From assembly GCA_019054805.1 (NCBI GenBank), contig JAHQIY010000004.1, forward strand, positions 2,108,001 to 2,172,000: a stretch of DNA of 64,000 bases. The letters are read 5' to 3'. This document shows positions 9,477 through 21,459 of the stretch, one piece after another; positions within the stretch are counted from its first letter, which is position 1, and each line of letters begins with the position of its first letter. This DNA is from Brachionus manjavacas. Its lineage: Eukaryota > Rotifera > Eurotatoria > Ploima > Brachionidae. The notes below the pieces were generated by a model. The model was not told where the DNA came from, made no database searches, and saw only the letters and a program-made list of their open reading frames with translations. The position numbers were made by a program, and so were the translations under genes.

Positions 9477-10653
9477 AAAGTAATGACCCTATGCTCCACA
9501 AGGAGTGAATAAGGAAAAAAAAAAAAAAAGGTTGTCATTTTCCGTTCCGCGTCCGCAGTTTAGGGACAACCCATGTTATCAAAAGTGCTTTACACTTAAT
9601 CAGACGTTTGAACCCTTTTTTTCAAGGTTTTGAGTTTGGGATGAGTATACCCACCTGGATCAGAACCCGAACTGTATTTACGGGTTTTTTTTAAGTTTAA
9701 TCAATTGATTCTCATATTGAAACTGAAAAAGATTAGAATTTATTTATTATTGTTAGCATTGTTAGATCTCAAATAGTACATTGGTAAAACTTAAGTCAAT
9801 AGCCTTTTAACAAAAGGTTTTGAAGCTCTAAAAGTAATTGGTGCACAACAGATCAGAGTAATGTTTCAAATTCAGAACATTTTGATAGATCAATCAGAAA
9901 AGGAGCTATTGACAACGGACCCTTCTATTCACTTCCTTATAGAAAGGATGTTATTTTTGAATTTATTTTTAGCGTTAGTCTTGAATAGACGTTCATTTTT
10001 GCCTTTTTTTATTAAAAAGAATGTTCTTTTTGTTTTTTTTAGAAAATTTTAGATCTTAGTTTAGAATAGACGTCCTTTTTATCCTTTTTGTCTTGTTATA
10101 GTTTAAAAAAATGTTCTTTTGTACTTTTTAAGTTTTATTTAATTCTTTGATAAGAAAGAAATCATTTTTGTATTCATTGCCTTCTTTTTGTTAAAGAAAA
10201 ATAACCCTTAAATTAACCCTAATTTGACAGAGCGATTGACGTCCTCAGACGTCAAGAGTTCTTTTGTTCTAGGAATGTATTTGAGAATTTGGTTAATTCA
10301 ATTCAGACGTGTTTCTAAGTCACAAGTCTTAAGTAAAAAATTCAAGTCAAGTCAAGTCAATGACCTAAAAATTTCTTTTTAATGAAATAAATTTCTAAAT
10401 AAACCATAATCTTAAAATTATTTTGGTCATAGTTATCTGCATTTATCCATAAGGTTCAGCCTTCAGCGAAAAATATATTTCGTTGAATAATGCACATTTA
10501 TAAATAGGTGATACATTTCTTAAATAAATAGAATTTAATTTTTTAACATTTTATGATTTTTGTGACTGTTAATTATAAAAATAAATTAAGTCAAGTCATA
10601 ACTTTGACTTAAATTTTGTGACTTTTATTTAAAACTGTGACTTATAAACAAGT

Positions 10654-10809
10654 GGCTCTGGCTGAAAAAGTCATCCATACGGGGCTGCATAAGTCTCATA
10701 GGGATTTATTAAGGTATTTAGGAAAAGGCACCCGCATACTATCATTTAAGTACTATTCACATATCCGTCTCATTGTCAGGAAAAACCCATCCATCGGCAT
10801 TACACAAGT
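10654..10809. mobile_element. 150-bp insertion with a 6-bp target duplication
   Basis: Compared with copy 1 (cttataaacaagtttgattc at about 1444-1463), copy 2 has 156 extra bases. The target word acaagt occurs at 10648-10653 and again at 10804-10809, so a body of 150 bp (10654-10803, beginning ggctctggctgaaaaagtca and ending catccatcggcattac) was inserted with a 6-bp duplication. The body is GC-richer than its surroundings, has no obvious terminal inverted repeats and no ORF. It is a short non-autonomous insertion of unknown class. Confidence 0.75.
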
Positions 10810-12079
10810 TTGATTCAATTTTTAGAGAACAACTAAATTTCCCTAAAATGATCAACCTTTTAGACTATAAAAAGACAAAAAGGAAAAAAGGTCGTCTATT
10901 TTAAACTAAGATCTAAAATAATTTCTAAAAAAAACAAAAAGAACTTTCTTTTTAAAAAAAAGGCAAAAAGTACAAAAAAGATGCTATTTTATTAGTTAGA
11001 ATTGAATTAGCCTCTATAAAGGTAAAAAAAAAACATTTTTTGGAACAATAATGAACAATAATGAACAAATATTAACAATAATGGTTTTTTTTTTGTAGCT
11101 GTCAATAGATGCAGAAAAATCTCCGTTTGAATTGTTTTTTTCAATTTTCTCCGAGAACCATTAAATTGCTATAAATTCATTTGATGAAGAAATTTTATCA
11201 CAAGAAACAGGCGATGAAGTAGGTTAATTTAAGACCTTGTTTTAAGGTAATAATAACAAGCTTAACTTTTCGACTAAATATACCAGAGAATTTTGGCACA
11301 AATATCAAAATGTTTTTCCAAAGCTGACACAAATTGCTTTGATTCTTTTAGATATAAACTCATCAAGTGTTTTGTATCGAAGAAAAATTGTAAAATATTG
11401 AAAAAGATTTTTTACTATAATAAATTATTTCTAAAGGTTTATTTACATTTTAAGATACTAATGTTCGCTAGAAGTTAAAAAAGATTTTAAATAAATTTAG
11501 TTCGTGTTCTGGTTCAGGTGGGTACACCCATTCCAAAACCAAGACTTGGAAAATAAGGGTTCCAATACCTGAATTTAATAAGTATTAGTGATATAAAATT
11601 CAAAGTGAAAACTACATACAAAAATCAAATTTCAAAAGTAAAAAAATTGAATATACTTTCTCACAAATTGTAATTGAAATATATTTTTTGAATTTCGATG
11701 CAAAAATTTGAAAAAATTCAAAAATATAAAATGATAAAAAATATCTTATTTATTTAAACCATTTTTCGATTTTATTTTTGGATTTTTTAAATAAATGTAC
11801 TAATTTTTCACATTGCCGATATCGAAGAGTGGAGGAGCTGCCATATTAGTCAACTACAAATGATTATAATGAGTCTGTAGGTTCCAAGAAGTAGTGCAAT
11901 TTGAGGCGCAATCTGATCCGTCATTACAACGAATTACCACAAGATATCTTAAATGTAAACTCAGGTTATGGATTCAAACCAAAGCTTGACATATGGATAA
12001 AAGAGAATGTATGATATATCATATCCTGCAAATACATGGTTCTATCTAACCTTCGGGTAGAGACTGAAGAGTTTATACT

Positions 12080-13215
12080 ATTAATAATATTTCGTTTAAC
12101 ATTTATCATAAGCTTTGAAATATATGTGAGGAAAATTAGAAAGTAATACTTTTTATTACTTTTTAAATAATTTATTTTTAAATTTATATTATTTCTGTAT
12201 ATCTGTCAAATATCGTTGTCATTATCAAAATTCAAATTTTGCCAAAATTCATAATAATTATGATAATACGTTGATTTTTTTGTGACTCTTTTGAATTTTC
12301 TTTTATAAACTGTAAAAGTTATATTCTGAAAATTAGAAGCAAAAATTATCTAAGAAGAAATTTTTATTATGAATTTATTTTTTTCTGTATTCTTGGTTAA
12401 AAAGGAAAACTTTGAGTTTTTTTAGACTACTAATTTTTTCTAGCTTATTAGTAATAAAATTATAATTTCTTTTAGATGTTAAAAAAGAGTGATTTGCTTT
12501 TGCATGATTATCTTTAATAAAATAACATGAATGGAAAAAATTACTTTAAAAAAAATTTAAATACCTGTTGTCATCTGATTTCAAGTCACTAAATTGACCA
12601 GATGTTGACATTCTGATAACAGCTAAACAAAAATAAAATTCAAATTGTTCTTTATACTTTCTATAACGAATTTTTAAATTAACAAAAAATTTTTACTTAA
12701 TAAAAATAAACGTAAATTAAACTGATTTCGAAATTATAATAATAAAATTTCAAAATATTAAAACCACGAGCAACACTTGAATCATTATTATTGTCGTAAA
12801 TTCAGCTTTCTCATTGTTATAATGAACCAGTTTTTTTTCTAATTTAAAAAATAAATGTACTAGTCAAAGAGTAGAAAAGAATTACATCATAATTAAGAAT
12901 AATTTTTTTGAATAAATTCGAATTGAAATGAAAAAAAACTGTATAAATAAATATTTAAAATGTTAAAATTTTCCACAAATAATCTAGAAATCTTAAAGGT
13001 TTTTTAAAAATTTTTTAAATAAAAGAGAATTCTCAAAAGTCTCAATTAGATAGTTTTAAATTAATTTTCAAACCAAACTTTTATGAAATTTTTCATTATT
13101 TGATCAATACATTCTATCAAGATTTCCACTTAATATAAAGACAAATAGAATTATATTAAAATAATTTCGTTTTAAAATCATAATTTATTTTTAAGAAAAA
13201 ATTTTCAGAATCGGA
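12080..13215. other. AT-rich stretch upstream of scramblase gene 1
   Basis: No coding frame is recognisable. An AG acceptor-like ATTTTCAG lies 9 bases before the first ATG of the scramblase gene, so a non-coding or short upstream exon of that gene may lie here. Confidence 0.4.
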
Positions 13216-14303
13216 ATGAATTTTCACCCAGTCACACAAGAACCTGGTTCGGCAAATGAATGGATGAATCGGCCTATGGCGATTCCTGGGTGTCCTCCTG
13301 GTTTGGAATACTTGACTCAACTTGATAAAATAAAAGTCGAGCAGTTGGTCAGTTTAGTTGAAGCTTTTACTGGATTCGAAAGGAACAACAAGTATGCCCT
13401 TCGCAATGCCAACAATGAACAATTCTTCTATGCTTTTGAAGGTAATTCTATCTCATTCGATTTTAATTTTTACTTATTTTTATGCAAATAGAAACGGAAA
13501 CTTGCATGAGAATTTGCTGTGGGAATCAACGTGGATTCAAGTTCCATGTTGTGGACAATCTTAAACAAGTACATGATTTAACTTCACCTTAATTGTGATT
13601 AAAAATATGCTCTCTTTTAGGAAGTAATGATGATAACTAGAGAATTTAAGTGTTGTGCAGGATGTTGCTGGTGTGCAGGTTGTTGTATGTGCTGTGCTTT
13701 TGAAGTGAGAGTTGAGGCTCCACCAGGAAATTTAATAGGCACAATTAGACAAAAGTATAATAAAAAAAATTAGATTAAAAATTTTTTTTTCAAATTTAAA
13801 AAAAAGGGGTTCATTTTGGAAAGCCAGCTATGATATTCTTGACGAAACAGAAAATGTAATTTTAAAGATAGAAGGCCCATGTTGTATTTGGGATGGTGCT
13901 TGTTGTCCATGTGATAATGAATTTAAATTATTAACAGCCGATGGAATGACTCAAATTGGAAGCCTTACCAAAGAATATGCAGGGTTTGTAAAAGAATTGG
14001 TAACTCTCTCTGACAAATTTTCCATATCATGTAAATTATTTTTTTCACATATAACTTGATGTTTTGAGTGTTTTTTAAATATATTTTTTTAAATTTAGTC
14101 CCAATCGATTTGTCCGTAAAGGCAAAAGGTAAATTGTTTTTAATTTTTTTTTTTTTGTTTAATTTTATTCAAAAGGTACCTTGATTGGAGCTTTGCTCTT
14201 GATTGTAAGATTTGGATATAAAAATTTATTTTCTATTTAAATTGAGCTTGAATTTTTTAAGGATTTTATGTTTTTTGAGCGACGAAGTGAAAATGACAAT
14301 TAA
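13216..14303 (+). CDS. Phospholipid scramblase, gene 1 (seven exons)
   Basis: Exons: 13216-13441, 13492-13568, 13621-13754, 13807-14030, 14099-14128, 14176-14204, 14262-14303; all introns are GT..AG and phases join, giving 253 residues. The order of features matches animal phospholipid scramblases, which move phospholipids between membrane leaflets in a calcium-dependent way: a Pro-rich head with CPPGLEYLTQLD, the FYAFEE and MRICCGNQRGF blocks, a cysteine cluster FKCCAGCCWCAGCCMCC (the palmitoylation region of the family), EAPPGNLIGTI, GPCCIWDGACCPCD, then LSDKFSISFPIDLSVKAKG and the C-terminal membrane helix GALLLIDFMFFE. The N-terminal head is short. Start chosen as the first ATG after an acceptor-like AG; an in-frame upstream extension cannot be excluded. 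Exons 1-6 and their introns are almost identical to the minus-strand gene at 20.0-21.1 kb. Confidence 0.92.
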
Positions 14304-14690
14304 AGAATTTATAACCAAAAATTTTCATAGTCTTTTTATAAAAATTTTGGTAAAAAAAATTAATTTTATTTAAAATTTTATTTAAATAAATTGTAATAAT
14401 TAAAAAAAAAATTCAAGTTTCTCTTTCAAATTACAAAATCCACTTCACCATATAAAAATATAAAGACTGCTTAATTAAAATTGAAATTCTAAAAATTAAA
14501 TGAATAAAAACATAGAATTCAAAGAGAAGACCATCATAATGTCCATACACTAGTATCCACGCCAAAATAACTAATTAAAATTCAGGAAGGTATCTCAGTT
14601 TTGAGAAAAATATGTAATGAAGTAGACAATACTAAAATTGCGATAAAAAAGATAAATTTTAATTAATTTTTTTACAGAAATTAATTTTTA
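14304..14690. other. AT-rich 3' flank of scramblase gene 1
   Basis: No gene recognised. The stretch is A/T-rich, with short simple runs. Confidence 0.4.
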
Positions 14691-15240
14691 TTTTATTCAT
14701 TTATTTTTTTGTTTTCTGTACCGAGATAAAGCGCCTTTTAAAATAAAACATAAGATAAAAATAAAAAAAAAAGGAAAATTGTAAAAGTTATTTATATAAA
14801 TAGAGTATTCGATGCTACACATTTTTACATGGTTGAAATTTAAGAAAAAAAAGAAGAAATACCAAGATAGTAATTAACGACGGAGTCAAGTTTATGATGT
14901 ATAAGAAATCCGCTTTGTATTTCTCCACCAGCCTGGCAACCAATGAAATATAATGACTCAGTCCTCTTGCTCCTTTCGCTCAGTTTCAAAAAGTCGATTT
15001 GAGACTGTTATTAATTTAAGTTAATGATGAAAAGCCTAATGATGGATGATGTTGTAGGGAACATCATATTTGAATTTGAAAACAGATCTAACTTTTGTAT
15101 TCTGAATTGCTTGTAGTTTTTTGATATTATTTTCTAAGAATGAATTCAACAAGAAAAGAAAATTATCTCCTTTTCGAGTAGAAGGATCGTTTTCATCGTC
15201 GGTTGATTCCATGAATTAATTAGGAAATAACGGTTGTTCA
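14691..15240 (-). pseudogene. 5'-truncated LINE 3' end (same family as 22.5-23.8 kb)
   Basis: Read on the minus strand, the block has the same order as 22500-23050: residues resembling the RT C-terminus (SQIDFLKLSERSKRTESLYF-like, then a valine-rich VARLVEKYKADF-like stretch), and a 3' end through gtaccgagataaagcgcctt into A-rich sequence. Nucleotide words such as gagactgttattaatttaag and gatggatgatgttgtaggga align with gagactgttaataaattaag and gatggattatgttggaggga at 22880-22935. Many stops are present. Confidence 0.65.
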
Positions 15241-15817
15241 AAAAAGAATGTTCTAAAGTTTGACATGTAAAAAAAATATGTTCCAGTAAACAAAATTTAA
15301 CCAAATTTTGTACAGTTATTTATTATCATCTAATATTTAAAAAAAATTAAATTAAAAGTTTTTACTATGTTAATTGACTGAAATAGGCCACCTAGAACAC
15401 CTTTACTTAAAAATGACAATTGTCCTCTAATGTTTTGAAAATTAATATATATGTTTAGTTGTTTATTTTAAAGAGCAAAGAAGACTGATTAAAATGAGCC
15501 CCTGATCATTTTTCAATGACTTTTATTTCAAAAGTTATCTTAAAAAAGACACTGAAATTTGCCTTTTTTAATTTCTTCAAAAATATTAGGTATCCATACA
15601 TTTTTTGCTATATCTAGCGTTAGTTTGAAATTTTTAACAAATATTTAGGTAAGAATAAGCTTTAGAGTAAGTATGAATAAAATATAATTTTTGATTAATT
15701 TTATCATTATTATTAAAAAAACTTCAAAAAGCACTATTCACTTATGAATAGATTAAATGACCAAAAAGAACCCCATTATGTCAATAAAATATATCAATTA
15801 TTATCAAATATCAATTA

Positions 15818-15876
15818 TCAAACAAGACCCTATATTTTCGACAAATAAATAGTCGAAAATATAGGGTCTTGTTTGA
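15818..15876. repeat. Perfect hairpin, 25-bp arms, 9-bp loop
   Basis: Left arm 15818-15842 (tcaaacaagaccctat + attttcgac) is the exact reverse complement of the right arm 15852-15876. The 9-base loop is aaataaata. It lies outside any gene. Confidence 0.95.
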
Positions 15877-16117
15877 AAAGTGAACTGTGGTTTACCTATT
15901 ATGAAAACAAATTCTCGGGTTTAGTGAAAAACTAGTCTACTTAATCTTAAATTTGTTCACCTATTTTTAAAATAGTTCACCGAATTTCAAAATTTGTTCA
16001 ACTAAAATTTGTCTTTAAAAAAGCTAATTTAACAAAATAAATAATTAAATTATTTTAAAATTTCTAAAATGAAAAATTACAATGCATAAAAAACTTAATA
16101 ATTTCTGTTGAATTAAA

Positions 16118-16330
16118 ATGGAAAAAAAGAAATTTATAAAAAGGAAAATTGAAAAAAAAATAAAATTAAAAATTGCTATGTTAAAAAAAGAAATATTTGA
16201 TTCTGAGGAAAATCAGTTATTTCTGAAAGTCAAAGAATTTGAGCTAGTTTTTCAATTTATATCAAATTTATATGAGAAAATAGGTGAATATTTGGTTACT
16301 TCAATGTTTTATCGACTGAGGCAAATTTGA
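16118..16330 (+). other. Lysine-rich ORF of unknown status
   Basis: A 70-codon frame starts with a run of lysines (MEKKKFIKRKIEKK) and continues ESEENQLFLK-like and FQFISNLYEKIGEYL. Its composition follows the local A-richness, and no splice partners or homologues are evident. It may be a chance ORF or a fragment of a transposon protein. Confidence 0.15.
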
Positions 16331-16654
16331 ACTTAATCATTAAGTAAAAAAATACTAAAGTTGTATTAAGGAAAAATTTGCGATATAGACGAATCTATGT
16401 ATGCCAAAGATAAACATTGGAAATTTTAAAAACTTTTTAAAATTTTCAATTTTTCAATTCTGATTGCTGGATTAGTTATCATTTGATTTGATTATTATAT
16501 CTGTTTTTATGCGACAGAAAAAATCTTTCCATATCTTGTCAATAAGCTGATGGTTCTTGATCTCAATGTAAAATTTGAACCCAAGCAAATTTTGTCGATA
16601 AATTTTTTATTTATAATTGATTTTTTTAGAAAAATATTTTGTAGCAAACATAAA

Positions 16655-16840
16655 TCTAAATCCGTAACCAATATTGTAAATTTTGGTAAACCAATGTCCG
16701 GTTAAACAAAGATTGATAAACCAAAAATTCTTCAGATGAATTTTCAGAGTCTTTCTAGTTTTTTCTTTAATGAATGGGACTTAATGCTTCCCTCTTTTCT
16801 TTTCTTTGATTTGAAAAGATCAATAAAAAAATCGCTTATA
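16655..16840 (-). mobile_element. Short deletion derivative of the hAT element at 39.3 kb
   Basis: Bases 16665-16712 (taaccaatattgtaaatttt, ggtaaaccaatgtccggtta) match 39326-39363, the terminal region of the hAT element. Immediately after, 16790-16835 (ccctcttttcttttctttga, gaaaagatcaataaaaaaat) match 39903-39970, which lies inside its transposase. The intervening roughly 550 bp is gone, as in non-autonomous internally deleted copies. Confidence 0.6.
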
Positions 16841-17063
16841 TTTTATTCATATGACAAATTTATAGAAAGTATATGACTAATTTTTCTTTTATTAACTGAC
16901 AAAATAAAAATAAAAGGATAACAAAATTATAGAAGCTACTGACAATTTTTTTATAATAATAACAAACATTTTTTTTTTATGACAAAAAGTAGCAATAAAA
17001 TAATGACAAATATTTAAAAAAAAAGGGGTGCAAAATTATTGAAACCAATGACAAATTTATTTA

Positions 17064-18335
17064 TTACGAAAAAAAAAAAAAAATCAAATGAAAATTAAAA
17101 AAAGAAAACTCAAAGCAATTAAATTTTTTTTTTGGTCGACCTATGCTACGTTTAGTCGAAGTGGCAGCAGCAGCATTTGAAACTAAATGCTCCTCTTGTT
17201 GGTCCGGAAAATCATTTTGAAAGGCTAGAGCTGGCGTGGTTGCTTTCGCCCTTTCTCTTTTATGTTTTTGGCCAATTGGTATGGTTTTGGCAGCAGGACG
17301 AATTTCAACTAAATTGTACCGGGAAGCAAGACCAACGGTGTGTGCACAAATATAGTTTTTGAGATACGCTTTGCAAGGACAAGTGCTGTTTTTCCAATTT
17401 ATTTTGTCCAAATGTATTTGCAAAACAAAACATGAGTCAGAGTACTCATCAAATTGTCACAAGACCATCTACCGACCATGTCTTTTTCTACAATTGAAAG
17501 GAAAACTCCAAGATTATGACGCTCACGCATTGTAGCTTCGACTTTAATCACACGATTCCAAGCCTCAATGGCATTATTTGTTGACGGAAGACCTAAAGCA
17601 TATCCTTCAAACCAACCTTTTAACGATGTAGTCCATTCAGAAGAAAAGTAGTCAAGGAAATTGTACAAGCACTCAAGTTTTTTAGAACGATACTTCAAAA
17701 AGAAGAGTTTTAAAGCAGTATCGAAGATATCCTCGGATTCGCAAAATTGTAGCTGAAGAATGTCTTGCCTAATCTGAGCTTTAAGATCTTTGAGTGTAGA
17801 AGAAAAAAACTGAGTCAACTTTGAATCGATTTTTCGATTGACATGGGCGAAGCACATTACTCGGCGTTCGAAGAAAGATGAAAACGCAGAAGAAAAAACA
17901 TTTGTGAAAGCTTCGGCTCCGTCTGCCACAACAATTTTAGGACAGTAGATGAATCCATCAAGAACCTTAGATGCAACGTCTTTCAATGAATTGAATACAA
18001 AGGCAAAGTTTTCTGATGCTTCATGTGACGTGATGGCTAGACCGAAAGGATGGAAATGCTTCATTCTATATGTAGTACCGGCAAGCAGAACTGGGAACCC
18101 TTGGTAAATAAGTTTATAGGTGGCGTCAACAGAAATGTGAGACGTCTTCTTCATTAGTGATATAAGTCTGCGAGTGGTGAAAAGAATGCGGAAAGATCGG
18201 AGCACAGAATCATTTACAGTATATTCAAAGTTTGCAACAAAAACCTTATCTTGATCAACTGAGTTTGGTATTTCGCGTCGAGCTTCACACCATGCTTCTA
18301 GTTCAGCAAAGTTTATGCTTGAGAATAAACTTGGC
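17064..18335 (-). pseudogene. MULE-type DDE transposase with SWIM finger, one frameshift
   Basis: The minus strand reads from about 18335 (after an acceptor-like CTCTTCAG) through FAELEAWCEARREIPNSV, then HISVDATYKLIYQGFPVLLA, PFGLAITSHEASENFAFVF, IVVADGAEAFTNVF, VMCFAHVNRKI and LPSTNNAIEAWNRVIKVEA. These are the D, D and E blocks and the C/H motif of Mutator-like transposases, which cut and rejoin DNA at terminal inverted repeats. A second frame, overlapping around 17400-17423, continues with NSTCPCKAYLKNYICAH, a SWIM zinc finger, and ends with the basic KRSIGRPKKK. One frame change near 17420 separates the two. The N-terminal zinc-finger exon (FLYWCH or FAR1 type) expected upstream is not seen, and no terminal inverted repeats were found. 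It sits between two scramblase genes in opposite orientation. Confidence 0.85.
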
Positions 18336-19984
18336 TGAAGAGCAAAAACATTTAAAAAATGTCAATTAAATTTTTAATTTTTTTTTACAAATTCAAATTA
18401 GCTCAAATACAGAGTTTTTGTTTTTGCATTTGAAAAATTTAAAAAAAGGCAAATTTTACTTTGCCTAATTTTTAACACTTTTTTGAAAAATATCCTTAGG
18501 TTAAAATTCAATTTTTCAAAATCAGATCAGATTTGGAGACATAATTTTTTGGGATTTTTTTAACTTTAGTTCAAATTGTCTAAATGTAGAAAACCGTTTT
18601 AAATTCAAAATCATTAAATGGATTTAAAACAAGGCTTGAGAAATAACTAGAAGCTAATTCAACGATCATTGCCAAACAGGGCTCTTTCTAATCCATGGAT
18701 TAGATCGCTGAATATAAACGTTTAATTTTATTCAATCAGAAATTTTACTTCTATAAATTCTACTATTTTTCTGATGATCTTTGAAAAATATGCGAGGTGA
18801 ATAGAAAATGAAAATCTTTTAAAAAATTTTAAATACTCTTTCATTAATTTTAATATGTTATTTATTTTATGTTCGTTAAATACCATTTTATTTTAAAATT
18901 TAAGCTTTGAAAAGATATAAAATTAATAATTATATTTAGATAATTTTTTTTATACCATTTCTTTTAAAATTTCTAAAACCTAAATTCTGATAACTTTTTT
19001 ATAAGAGTTAGATTTAAGTTATTTTAAATTTTTTATTTAAAAAATACTGGGAGGGAAGATCGATCTTTTCATTGTATTACTTATTTAAAATTTAATATTT
19101 GAATTTCATTTTTAAATTTAATTTTGAATGCTAGATACGAATAGACTTATATTTTACTCAGTACCTAATTATATTTTATCAAGAATCAAAGAATAATTTA
19201 GAAATGCCAAATATGTTTAAGTCATACCTAATTAAATGTAAGATTTCTAGTACTTAAGAAAAGTTTTTCTCAGTTTTATCAGAAATAAAATGTAATTTTT
19301 GACGTTTTATAATTTTTATTTATTTTACTGATTTTGATATTAATATTGAGTTTTTTGTTTCACTTTCTGATTATTGGGCTTTAAAAGGTATGGAACTAAA
19401 GCATTTATTAAATATCTGTCAGTAGCACAAACATTCATTTATTTTTTCAAGAAATTTTCTTTTAATTTCTGAAAAAGTTTGTTTCTGGAACTTAAATAAG
19501 TTAGGATACCAAATTGTAATTACATCTTTATCACTTCCATTTATAAGTATTTGTGCCATTTTCCTGATCTGTTTTGATAAAATTTCATCTCTTTTAGTTT
19601 AATAAAAGCCGAGACATAATACTGTATACATTTTTGAAACTTTATTTATTATTTGACGAACTGATCTTTTTTTTTGGTCATAAGAATCAATTGGTGTAAA
19701 AACTAAAAGATTTATTAATTTCACACCTGTACCTAGATTTTTGAGGTAAATTCCTAAAGCATTGATTTAGGAGAAGTTTTCGGATATATTAACAGGAGAT
19801 ATTAAATAAAAAACAAGAACAATAAATTTTCATTCAGCACATAAAAAAATTAATTTATTAAAAAAAATAATATTTTTTCATCTTACTTCAAATGTTATTG
19901 ATTATTTGTAAAATAAAAATAAAAATATCTGCAAAACACAAAATTGCTCATGAATATAAAACCATTTAGATTTATTAAATTAGT
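18336..19984. other. AT-rich stretch between MULE and scramblase gene 2
   Basis: No recognisable gene on either strand; only short A/T-rich frames. Confidence 0.5.
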
Positions 19985-21067
19985 TTAACTTTCATTTTGT
20001 CGTTCAAAAAACATAAAATCCTAAATAAAATTGAAGCTTAATTAAAATAACTAATAAAATTTTTTATTAAAAACTTACAATTAAGAGCAAAGCTCCAATC
20101 AAGGTACCTTTTGAATAAAATTAAACAAAAAAAAAAAAATTAAAAACAATTTACCTTTTGCCTTTACGGACAAATCGATTGGGACTAAATTTAAAAAAAT
20201 ATATTTAAAAAACACTCAAAACATCAAGTTATATGTGAAAAAAATAATTTACATGATATGGAAAATTTGTCAGAGAGAGTTATCAATTCTTTTACAAACC
20301 CTGCATATTCTTTGGTAAGGCTTCCAATTTGAGTCATTCCATCGGCTGTTAATAATTTAAATTCATTATCACATGGACAACAAGCACCATCCCAAATACA
20401 ACATGGGCCTTCTATCTTTAAAATTACATTTTCTGTTTCGTCAAGAATATCATAGCTGGCTTTCCAAAATGAACCCCTTTTTTTTAAATTTGAAAAAAAA
20501 ATTTTTAATCTAATTTTTTTTATTATACTTTTGTCTAATTGTGCCTATTAAATTTCCTGGTGGAGCCTCAACTCTCACTTCAAAAGCACAGCACATACAA
20601 CAACCTGCACACCAGCAACATCCTGCACAACACTTAAATTCTCTAGTTATCATCATTACTTCCTAAAAGAGAGCATATTTTTAATCACAATTAAGGTGAA
20701 GTTAAATCATGTACTTGTTTAAGATTGTCCACAACATGGAACTTGAATCCACGTTGATTCCCACAGCAAATTCTCATGCAAGTTTCCGTTTCTATTTGCA
20801 TAAAAATAAGTAAAAATTAAAAACGAATGAGATAGAATTACCTTCAAAAGCATAGAAGAATTGTTCATTGTTGGCATTGCGAAGGGCATACTTGTTGTTC
20901 CTTTCGAATCCAGTAAAAGCTTCAACTAAACTGACCAACTGCTCGACTTTTATTTTATCAAGTTGAGTCAAGTATTCCAAACCAGGAGGACACCCAGGAA
21001 TCGCCATAGGCCGATTCATCCATTCATTTGCTGAACCAGGTTCTTGCGTTATTGGACGAATACTCAT
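19985..21067 (-). CDS. Phospholipid scramblase, gene 2 (seven exons, inverted paralogue of gene 1)
   Basis: Exons on the minus strand: 21067-20842, 20791-20715, 20662-20529, 20476-20253, 20184-20155, 20107-20079, 20020-19985, giving 251 residues with all junctions GT..AG. It has the same blocks as gene 1, including the eight-cysteine cluster, GACCPCD and the C-terminal IDFMFFER. The head begins MSIRPITQEPGSANEW instead of MNFHPVTQEPGSANEW, and the tail is ERQNES, unlike gene 1. From codon 6 or so to exon 6, exons and introns are almost base-identical to gene 1; outside that tract (5' flank, intron 6, last exon, 3' flank) the two differ strongly. This pattern suggests conversion between inverted paralogues rather than a recent whole-gene duplication. 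Confidence 0.92.
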
Positions 21068-21459
21068 TCTTAATATGAATTATTTATAATTTTTTTATTT
21101 TATCTTTAAATATATTTGTGAACAAGTCATTTTATATGAATATTGTTTTATTGCGTAATCACGGAAACTAAGTAACAAAACATTTTAAATTACTTTAGAT
21201 AAAAAAATGATTTTTAAGTCTATATTAATTTACATTTATTCAGCTTATATAGAGGAGAATTTATTTTAATTAACAATTTTTTTTAAAATTTCGATAATTT
21301 TATCTAAAAATGTAAGTTACAAATAAAATTATTTGAACAAGATTAAATTTAAATATTTCATCTAGTGCAGTGAGAAAAGAAAATCTAGAATTTAGATCGT
21401 TTGAATTATTAGAATTCATTTTAGATGATGAGTCAAATACTGTTTTCATGAAATTTATT

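Larger units (their letters stand above)
9205..12079 (+). repeat. Composite dispersed repeat, copy 2
   Basis: Direct copy of 1-2868 with both ends inside the window: it begins aactccattaaactc at 9205 and ends gaagagtttatact at 12079. It keeps the LINE tail (9244-9476) and the inverted-repeat core (about 9604-11575). It differs by a 156 bp insertion at 10654-10809 and by lacking the segment corresponding to 2140-2285. The flanks on both sides are unrelated to those of copy 1. Confidence 0.93.

Noticed and set aside
13358..13564. Alternative frame ORF MKLLLDSKGTTSMPF, also at 20719-20925 and 37674-37877
   Set aside because: It is the shifted frame over scramblase exon 1, intron 1 and exon 2; it recurs only because the gene recurs.
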